Shown here piece after piece: positions 55,336 through 64,000 of a stretch of DNA of 64,000 nt. The notes under the pieces were generated by a model that searched no databases, was not told where the DNA came from, and saw only the letters and a program-made list of their open reading frames with translations. Source of the DNA: Lithodes maja (Eukaryota; Arthropoda; Malacostraca; Decapoda; Lithodidae). How positions within the stretch are numbered: position 1 is the stretch's first letter; each line of letters starts with the position of its first letter. The position numbers and the translations under genes are program-made. The DNA is taken from the NCBI GenBank assembly GCA_037953745.1, contig JBAKBP010004408.1, forward strand, positions 1 through 64,000, read 5' to 3'.

Positions 55336-56624
55336 GAATGGGAAGCAAGGAGAGAATGGGAAGCAATGAGAGAATGGGAAGCAATGAGAGAATGGGAAGC
55401 AATGAGAGAATGGGAAGCAATGAGATAATGGGAAGCAATGAGAGAATGGGAAGCAAGGAGAGAATGGGAAGCAAGGAGGGAATGGGAAGTAAGGAGAGAA
55501 TGAGAAGCAATGAGAGAATTGGAAGCAATGAGAGAATGGGAAGTAATGAGATAATGGGAAGCAATGAGAGAATGGGAATCAATGAGAGAATGGGGAGTAG
55601 TGAGTGAATGGGGAGGAAGGAGAAAATGGGAAGCAATGAGATAATGGGAAGCAATGAGAGAATGGGAAGCAAGGAGAGAAGGGGGAGCAAGGAGAGAAGG
55701 GGGAGCAAGGAGAGAATGGGGAAGAAGAAGAGAATGGAGAGGAAGGAGAGAATGGGAAGCAATGAGAGAATGGGAAGCAATGAGAGAATGGGAAGCAAAG
55801 TGAGAATGAGGAGGAAGGGGAGAATGGGGAGCAATGAGATAATGGGGAGGAAGGAGATAATGGGGAGTAATGAGACAATGGGAAGCAATGAGAGAACGGG
55901 AAGCAAAGTGAGAGTGGGGAGGAAGTGGAGAATGGGGAGCAAGGAGATAATGGGGAGGAAGGAGAGAATGGGAAGCAAGGAGAAAATGGGGAGGAAGGAG
56001 AGACTGGGAAGGAAGGCAAGAATGGGAAGCAATGAGAGATTGGGACGCAATGAGTGAATGGAAAGCAATGAGAGATTGAGAAGCAATGAGGGAATTGGAA
56101 GCAATGAGAGAATGGGAAACAATGAGAGAATGGGAAGCAATGAGAGAATGAGGAGGAATGAGAGATTGAGAAGCAATGTGAGAATGGGAAGCAAGGAGAG
56201 AATGGGGAGGAAGGAGAGAATGGGAAGCCATAAGAGAATGAGAAGCAATGAGAGAATGGGAAGTAATGAGAAAATGGGAAGCAAGGAGAGAATGGGACGC
56301 AATGAGAGAATGGGAAGCAATGAGAGAATGGGGATGAAGGAGACAATGGGAAGCAGTAAGAGAATGGGGAGCAAGGAGAGAATGGAGAGGAAGGAGAGAA
56401 TAGGAAGCAATGAGAGAATGAGCAGCAATGAGAGAATTGGAAGCAATGAGAGAATGGGAAGCAATGCGATAATGGGAAGCAATGAGAGACTGAGAAGCAA
56501 TGAGAGAAAGGGCAGGAAGGAGAGAATGGGAAGCAATGAGGGAATGGGAAGCAAGGAGAGAATGGGAAGCATGGAGAGAATGGGAAGCAATGAGAGAATG
56601 AGAAGCAATGAAAGAATTGGATAA
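55320..56624 (+). repeat. Higher-order block related to 59063-60241 and 47618-48490
   Basis: Starts within the same unit order as 59063 at an offset of 3,743 bp (also 55608/59351), falling to 3,725 bp by 56058/59783 as one unit is lost. The 56058-56624 part also matches 47924-48490 at an offset of 8,134 bp. Confidence 0.8.
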
Positions 56625-59062
56625 TGGGGAGGAAGGAGAGAATGGGAAGCAAGGGGAAAATGGGGAGGAAGGAGAGACTGGGAAGGAAGGCAAGAATGGG
56701 AAGCAATGAGAGAATGGGAAGCAATGAGTGAATGGGACCCAATGAGAGAATGAGAAGCAATGAGGGAATTGGAAGCAATGAGAGAATGGGAAGCAATGCG
56801 AGAATGGGAACAATGAGAGAATGAGGAGGAATGAGAGATTGGGAAGCAATGTGAGAATGAGAAGCAAGGAGAGACTGAGAAGCAATGAGAGAAAGGGCAG
56901 GAAGGAGAGAATGGGAAGCAATGAGAGAATGGGAAGCAAGGAGAGAATGGGAAGCATGGAGAGAATGGGAAGCAATGAGAGAATGAGAAGCAATGAAAGA
57001 ATGGGAAGCAAGGAGAGAATGGGAAGCAAGGAGATAATGGGAAGCAAGGAGAGAATGGGAAGCAATGAGAGAATGAGAAGCAATGAGAGAATGGGAAGCA
57101 AGGAGAGAATAGGAAGCAATGAGAGAATGGGGAGGAAGGAGAGAATGGGAAGCAATGAGATAATGGGAAGCAATGAGATAATGGGAAGCAATGAGAGAGT
57201 GGGAAGCAATGAGAGAAAGGGCAGGAAGGAGAGAATGGGAAGCAAGGAGAGAATGGGAAGCAATGAGAGAAGGGGAAGTAATGAGAGAGTGAGAAGCAAG
57301 GAGAGAATGGGAAGCAATGAGAGAATGAAAAGCAATGAGAGAATGGGGGGCAATGAGATAATGGGAAACAATGAGAGAATGGGAAGCAATGAGAGAATGG
57401 GAAGCAATGAGAGAATGGGAAGCAATGAGAGAATGGGAATCAATGAGAAAATGGGAAGCAATGAGAGAATGGGGAGTAAGGAGAGAATGGGGAGTAAGGA
57501 TAGAATGGGAAGCAATGAGAGAATGGGAAGCAATGAGAGAATGGGAAGCAGTGAGAGAATGGGAAGCAAGGAGAGAATTGGACGTAATGACAGAATGGGA
57601 AGCAATGAGAGAATGGAGATGAAGGAGATAATGGGAAGCAATGAGAGAATGGGAAGCAAGGAGAGAATGGGGAGGAAGGAGATAATGGGAAGCAATTAGA
57701 TAATGGGAAGCAATGAGATAATGGGAAGCAATGAGAGAGTGGGAAGCAATGAGAGAAAGGTCAGGAAGGAGAGAATGGGAAGCAATGAGAAAATGGGAAG
57801 CAATATGAGAATGGGAAGAAATGAGAGAATGGGAAGCAATGATAATGGGATACATTGAGATAATTGGAAGCAAGGAGAGAATAGGAAGCAATGAGAGAAT
57901 GGGAAGCCATGGGAGAATTGGAAGCAATGAGAGAATGGGAGGCAATGAGAAAATGGGAAGCAATTAGAGAATGGGAAGCAATGAGAGAATGGGAAGCAAT
58001 GAGAGAATGGGAAGCAATGAGAGATGGGAAGCAATGTGAGAATGGGAAGCAAGGAGAGAATGGGAAGTAATGAAAGAATGGGAAGCAATGAGAGAATTGG
58101 GAGGAAGGAGAGAATGGGAAGCAATGAGGGAATGGGAAGCAAGGAGATAATGGGGAGGAAGGAGAGAATGGGAAGCAATGAGAGAATGGGAAGCAATGAT
58201 ATAATGGGAAGCAAGGAGAGAATGGGAAGCAAGAAGAAAATGGGGAGCAATGAGAGAATGGGAAGGAAGGCTAAAAGGGGGAGCAAGGACAGAAAGGGGA
58301 GGAAGGAGAGAATGGGAAGCAATGAAAAGACGGGAAGCAATGAGAAAATGGGAAGCAATATGAGAATAGGAAGCAATGAGAGAATGGGAAGCAATGAGAA
58401 TGGGAAACAATGAGATAATGAGAAGCAAGGAGAGAATGGGAAGCAATGAGTGAATGGGAAGGAATGGGAGAATTGGAAGCAATAAGAGAATGGGAGGCAA
58501 TGAGAAATGGGAAGCAATTAGAGAATGGGAAGCAAGTAGAGAATGGGAAGCAATGAGATAATGGGAAGCAATGATAGAAAGGGAAACAATGAGAAAAAGG
58601 GAAGCAATGAGAGATGGGAACCAGTGTGAGAATGGGAAGCAAGGAGAGAATGGGAAGCAATGAGAGAATTGGGAGGAATGAGATAATGGGAAGCAATGAG
58701 GGAATGGGAAGCAAGGTGAGATTGGGGAGGAAGGAAAGAATGGGAAGCAATGAGAGAATGGGAAGCAATGAGATAATGGGAAGCAAGGAGAGAATGGGAA
58801 GCAAGGAGAAAATGGGGAGGTATGATAGAATGGGAAGGAGGGAGAGAATGGGAAGCAATGAGAGGATGAGAAGCAATGAGATAATTAGAAGCAATGGGAG
58901 AATGGGAAGCAATGATAGAATGGGAAGCAATGAGAAAATGGGAAGCAATGAGAGAACGATAAGCAATGAGAGAATGGGAAGCAATGAGATAATGGGAAGT
59001 AATGAGAGAATGGGAAGCAATGAGAGAATGGGAAGCAATGAGAGAAAGGGAAGCAATGAGAG

Positions 59063-60241
59063 ATGGGAAGCAATGTGAGAATGGGAAGCAAGGAGAGAAT
59101 GGGAAGCAATGAGAGAATGGGAAGCAATGAGAGAAAGGGGAGGAGGGAGATAATGGGAAGCAATGAGATAATGGGAAGCAATGAGAGAATGGGAAGCAAG
59201 GAGAGAATGGGAAGCAAGGAGGGAATGGGAAGTAAGGAGAGAATGAGAAGCAATGAGAGAATTGGAAGCAATGAGAGAATGGGAAGTAATCAGATAATGG
59301 GAAGCAATGAGAGAATGGGAATCAATGAGAGAATGGGGAGTAGTGAGTGAATGGGGAGGAAGGAGATAATGGGAAGCAATGAGATAATGGGAAGCAATGA
59401 GAGAATGGGAAGCAAGGAGAGAAGGGGGAGCAAGGAGAGAATGGGGAAGAAGAAGAGAATGGAGAGGAAGGAGAGAATGGGAAGCAATGAGAGAATGGGA
59501 AGCAATGAGAGAATGGGAAGCAAAGTGAGAATGAGGAGGAAGGGGAGAATGGGGATCAAGGAGATAATGGGGAGGAAGGAGATAATGGGGAGTAATGAGA
59601 GAATGGGAAGCAATGAGAGAATGGGAAGCAAAGTGAGAGTGGGGAGGAAGTGGAGAATGGGGAACAAGGAGATAATGGGGAGGAAGGAGAGAATGGGAAG
59701 CAAGGAGAAAATGGGGAGGAAGGAGAGACTGGGAAGGAAGGCAAGAATGGGAAGCAATGAGAGATTGGGACGCAATGAGTGAATGGAAAGCAATGACAGA
59801 TTGAGAAGCAACGAGGGAATTGGAAGCAATGAGAGAATGGGAAACAATGCGAGAATGGGAAGCAATGAGAGAATGAGGAGGAATGAGAGATTGGGAAGCA
59901 ATGTGAGAATGGGAAGCATGGAGAGAATGGGGAGGAAGGAGAGAATGGGAAGCCATGAGAGAATGAGAAGCAATGAGAGAATGGGAAGTAATGAGAAAAT
60001 GGGAAGCAAGGAGAGAATGGGATGCAATGAGAGAATGGGAAGCAATGAGAGAATGGGGATGAAGGAGATAATGGGAAGCAGTGAGAGAATGGGGAGCAAG
60101 GAGAGAATGGGGAGGAAGGAGAGAATAGGAAGCAATGAGAGAATGAGCAGCAATGAGAGAATTGGAAGCAATGAGAGAATGGGAAGCAATGAGATAATGG
60201 GAAGCAATGAGAAATTGAGAAGCAATGAAAGAATGGGATAA
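59063..60241 (+). repeat. Higher-order block, second copy of 55320-56624
   Basis: Same ordered variant units, including the rare TAGTGAGTGAATGGGGAGG junction and the GAAGAAGAAGAGAATGGAGA unit. A further long-range pair is 49509-49859 with 61258-61608 (offset 11,749 bp). Confidence 0.8.
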
Positions 60242-63200
60242 TGGGGAGGAAGGAGAGAATGGGAAGCAAGGGGAAAATGGGGAGGAAGGAGAGACTGGGA
60301 AGGAAGGCAAGAATGGGAAGCAATGAGAGAATGGGAAGCAATGAGTGAATGGGACCCAATGAGAGAATGAGAAGCAATGAGGGAATTGGAAGCAATGAGA
60401 GAATGGGAAGCAATGCGAGAATGGGAAGCAATGAGAGAATGAGGAGGAATGAGAGATTGGGAAGCAATGTGAGAATGGGAAGCAAGGAGAGACTGAGAAG
60501 CAATGAGAGAAAGGGCAGGAAGGAGAGAATGGGAAGCAATGAGAATGGGAAGCAAGGAGAGAATGGGAAGCATGGAGATAATGGGAAGCAATGAGAGAAT
60601 GAGAAGCAATGAAAGAATGGGAAGCAAGGAGAGAATGGGAAGCAAGGAGATAATGGGAAGCAAGGAGAGAATGGGAAGCAAGGAGAGAATGGGAAGCAAT
60701 GAGAGAATGGGAAGCAAGGAGAGAATGGGAAGCAATGAGAGAATGAGAAGCAATGATAGAATGGGGAGCAATGGGATAATGGGGAACAGTGAGAGAATGG
60801 GAAGCAATGAGCAAATGGGAAGCAATGAGGGAATGGGAATCAATGAGAGAATAGGAAGCAAAGAGAGAATGGGAATCAATGAAAGAATGGGAAGCAATGA
60901 GAGAATGGGAAGCAATGAGAGAATGGGAAGCAATGAGAGAATGGGAAGCAAGGAGAGAATGGGGAGGAAAGAGATAATGGGAAGCAATGCGATAATTGGA
61001 AGCAATGTGAGAATGTGGAGCAATGAAAGAATGGGAAGCAATGAGAGAATGGGAAGCAATGAGAAAATGGAAAGCAAGGAGATAATGGGAAGCAAGGAGG
61101 GAATGGGAATCAAGGAGAAAATGGGAAGCAATGAGAGAAGATGAAGCAAATGGGAGAATGGGAAGCAATGAGAGAATGGGAAGCAATGAGAAAATGGAAA
61201 GCAAGGAGATAATGGGAAGCAAGGAGGGAATGGGAAGCAAGGAGAAAATGGGAAGCAATGAGAGAAGATGAAGCAAATGGGAGAATGGGAAGCAATGAGA
61301 GAATGGGAAGCAAGGAGAGAATGGGAAGCATGGAGAGAATGGGAAGCAATGAGAGAATGAGAAGCAATGAAAGAATGGGAAGCAAGGAGAGCATGGGAAG
61401 CAAGGAGAGAATGGGAAGCAAGGAGAGAATGGGAAGCAAGGAGAGAATGGGAAGCAAGGAGAGAATGGGAAGCAATGAGAGAATGAGAAGCAATGAGAGA
61501 ATGGGGAGCAATGAGACAATGGGAAACAATGAGAGAATGGGAAGCAATGAGAGAATGGGAAGCAATGAGAGAATGGGAAGCAATGAGAGAATGGGAAGCA
61601 ATGAGTGAATGGGAAGCAATGAGAGAATGGGAAGTAAGGAGAGAATGGGAAGCAATGAGAAAATGGGAAGCAATGAGAGAATGGGAAGCAGTGAGAGAAT
61701 GGGAAGCAAGGAGAGAATGGAGATGAAGGAGATAATGGAAAGCAATGAGAGGATGGGAAGCAAGGAGAGAATGGGGAGGAAGGAGAGAATGGGAAGCAAT
61801 GAGATAATGGGAAGCAATGAGATAATGGGAAGCAATGAGAGAGTGGGAAGCAATGAGAGAAAGGGCAGGAACGAGAGAATGGGAAGCAAGGAGAGAATGG
61901 GAAGCAATGAGAGAATGGGAAGCAATGAGAGAATGGAGATGAAGGAGATAATGGAAAGCAATGAGAGAATGGGACGCAAGGAGAGAATGGGGAGGAAGGA
62001 GAGAATGGGAAGCAATGAGATAATGGGAAGCAATGAGATAATGGGAAGCAAGGAGAGAATGGGAAGCAATGAGATAATGGGAAGCAATGAGATAATGGGA
62101 AGCAATGAGAGAGTGGGAAGCAATGAGAGAAAGGGCAGGAAGGAGAGAATTGGAAGCAAGGAGAGAATGGGAAGCAATGAGAGAATGGGAAGTAATGAGA
62201 GAGTGAGAAGCAAGGAGAGAATGGGAAGCAATGAGAGAATGAGAAGCAATGAGAGAATGGGGAGCAATGAGGTAATGGGAAACAATGAGAGAATGGGAAG
62301 CAATGAGATAATGGGAAGCAATGAGAGAATGGGAAGCAATGAGAGAATGGGAAGCAATGAGAGAATGGAAAGCAATGAGAGAATGGGGAGTAAGGAGAGA
62401 ATGGGAAGCAATGAGAGAATGGGAAGCAATGAGAGAATGGGAAGCAGTGAGAGAATGGGAAGCAAGGAGAGAATTGGACGTAATGATATAATGGGAAGCA
62501 ATGAGAGAATGGAGATGAAGGAGATAATGGGAAGCAGTGAGAGAATGGGAAGCAAGGAGAGAATTGGACGTAATGATAGAATGGGTAGCAATGAGAGAAT
62601 GGAGATGAAGGAGATAATGGGAAGCAATGAGAGAATGGGAAGCAAGGAGAGAATGGGGAGGAAGGAGAGAATGGGAAACAATGAGATAATGGGAAGCAAT
62701 GAGATAATGGGAAGCAATGAGAGAATGGGAAGCAATGAGAATGGGAAACAATGAGATAATGAGAAGCAAGGAGAGAATGGGAAGCAATGAGAGAATGGGA
62801 AGGAATGGGAGAATGGGAAGCAATGAGAGAATGGGAAGTAATGAGAGAATGGGGAGCAATGAGAGAATGGGGAGGAAGGAGATAATTGTAAGCAAGGAGA
62901 GAATGGGAAGTAAGGAGAGAATGGGAAGCAAGGGGAGAATGGGAAGCAATGAGAGAATGGGAAGCAATGAGAGAATGGGACACAAGGAGATAATGGGAAG
63001 CAAGAAGATAATGGGAAGCAATGAGAAAATGTAAAGCAAGGAGAGAATGGTAAGCAAGGAGAGAATGGGAAGCAAGGAGAGAATGGGAAGCAAGGAGAGA
63101 ATGGGAAGCAAGGAGAGAATGGGAAGCAAGGAGAGAATGGGAAGCAATGAGAGAGTGAGAAGCAAGGAGAGAATGTGAAGCAATGAGAGAATGAGAAGCA

Positions 63201-64000
63201 ACGAGAGAATGGGGAGCAATGGGATAATGGGAAACAATGAGAGAATGGGAAGCAATGAGAGAATGGGAAACAATGAGAGAATGGGAAGCAATGAGAGATT
63301 GGGAAGCAATGAGTGTATGGGAAGCAATGAGAGAATGGGAAGTAAGGAGAGAATGGGAAGCAATGAGAGAATGGGAAGCAATGAGAGAATGGGAAGCAGT
63401 GAGAGAATGGGAGGCAAGGAGAGAATGGAGATGAAGGAGATAATGGAAAGCAATGAGAAAATGGGAAGCAAGGAGATAATGGGGAGGAAGGAGAGAATGG
63501 GAAGCAATGAGATAATGGGAAGCAATGAGATAATGGGAAGCAATGAGAGAAAGGGCAGGAAGGAAAGAATGGGAAGCAAGGAGAGAATGGGAAGCAATGA
63601 GATAATGGGAAGCAAGGAGAGAATGGGAAGCAATGAAAGAATGGGAAGCAATGAGAGAATGGGAAGCAGTGATAGAATGGGAAGCAAGGAGAAAATGGGA
63701 GCAATGAGAGAATGGGAAGGAAGGCTAAAAGGGGGAGCAAGGACAGAATGGGGAGAAAGGAGATAATGGGGAGGAAGGAGAGAATGGGAAGCAATGAAAA
63801 GATGGGAAGCAATGATAAAATGGGAAGCAATATGAGAATGGGAAGCAATGAGAGAATGGGAAGCAATGAGAATGGGAAACAATGAGAGAATGAGAAGCAA
63901 GGAGAGAATGGGAAGCAATGAGAGAATGGGAAGGAATGGGAGAATTGGAAGCAATAAGAGAATGGGAGGCAATGAGAAATGGGAAGCAATTAGAGAATGG

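Larger units (their letters stand above)
47606..64000 (+). repeat. Giant 18-bp minisatellite array with higher-order structure
   Basis: More than 900 tandem units with consensus GAGAGAATGGGAAGCAAT run off the right window edge. Common unit variants are GATAATGGGAAGCAAT(GA), GAATGGGGAGGAAGGA, GAATGGGAAGCAAGGA and GATGAAGGAGATAATGGA. The consensus plus strand is 15/18 purine. Variant units recur in the same order over kilobases, showing higher-order duplication. Occasional units of non-18 length (for example the GAGATGGGAACCAGTGTGAG marker at 51422, 52300, 53972, 54850 and 58611) shift the frame. No gene is supported inside. Confidence 0.95.

Noticed and set aside
49127..56608. Open frame of 2,493 codons on the minus strand, and similar giant frames throughout 47.6-64 kb
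   Set aside because: It is pure 18-bp minisatellite translated as six-residue units. Overlapping frames on both strands are equally open, and unit composition makes stops rare. No domain, start context or splice signal supports a gene.
47606..64000. CRISPR-like or other spacer-repeat array
   Set aside because: There are no unique spacers. All units are variants of one 18-mer, and the setting is eukaryotic.

Overview
This window is eukaryotic, repeat-dominated DNA with no confirmed host gene. It is most consistent with a large arthropod genome, probably a decapod crustacean. This inference rests on degenerate TTAGG-type repeats, very long GA/TA/poly-A microsatellites, an AT-rich background and the mix of RTE-like, CR1-like and Jockey-group LINEs with a Ty3/gypsy-type LTR element. 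The species cannot be named from the sequence alone.

Layout. Bases 1-12,900 are AT-rich intergenic DNA with microsatellites, a 5'-truncated RTE-like LINE (3854-4886, minus, 9-bp target duplication) and a 5'-truncated Jockey-group LINE with an open RT frame and poly-A tail (7255-8725, plus). Three phase-compatible candidate exons (2908-3082, 9412-9615, 10994-11030) are the only hint of a host gene. Bases 13,000-20,700 hold two more RTE-like LINEs. One (13025-16619, plus) is split by an unclassified 1.8-kb insertion. The other (17500-20679, minus, 11-bp target duplication) sits inside a dispersed repeat whose uninterrupted, inverted relative lies at about 24203-25285. Bases 26,900-32,250 hold a long but broken CR1-like LINE on the minus strand, with an esterase-type ORF1, an endonuclease/RT ORF2 and a tandemly repeated 5' region.

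Bases 33,758-47,313 are the most informative part: a tandem LTR-body-LTR-body-LTR array of a Ty3/gypsy-type element. Each body has one uninterrupted polyprotein (1449 and 1427 aa) in the order gag, protease, integrase, reverse transcriptase, RNase H. That copia-like order with gypsy-type domains is the hallmark of the Gmr1 group. Both copies carry YFDN in place of the RT YxDD box and DTC in place of the protease DTG. The first LTR lacks, to the base, a 160-bp GTGAGT...CCTAG segment present in the other two. This looks like a spliced LTR intron.

Bases 47,314-47,591 are an internal fragment of the same CR1-like family, wedged between the last LTR and a giant array. From about 47,606 to the window end (more than 16 kb) the DNA is an 18-bp purine-rich minisatellite (consensus GAGAGAATGGGAAGCAAT) with multi-kilobase higher-order duplications. 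Because 18 is a multiple of 3 and five of six frames lack stops, it yields artefactual open frames up to 2,493 codons.

The genes here do not form a pathway. The window records nested and tandem mobile-element insertion, recombination between repeats and satellite amplification.
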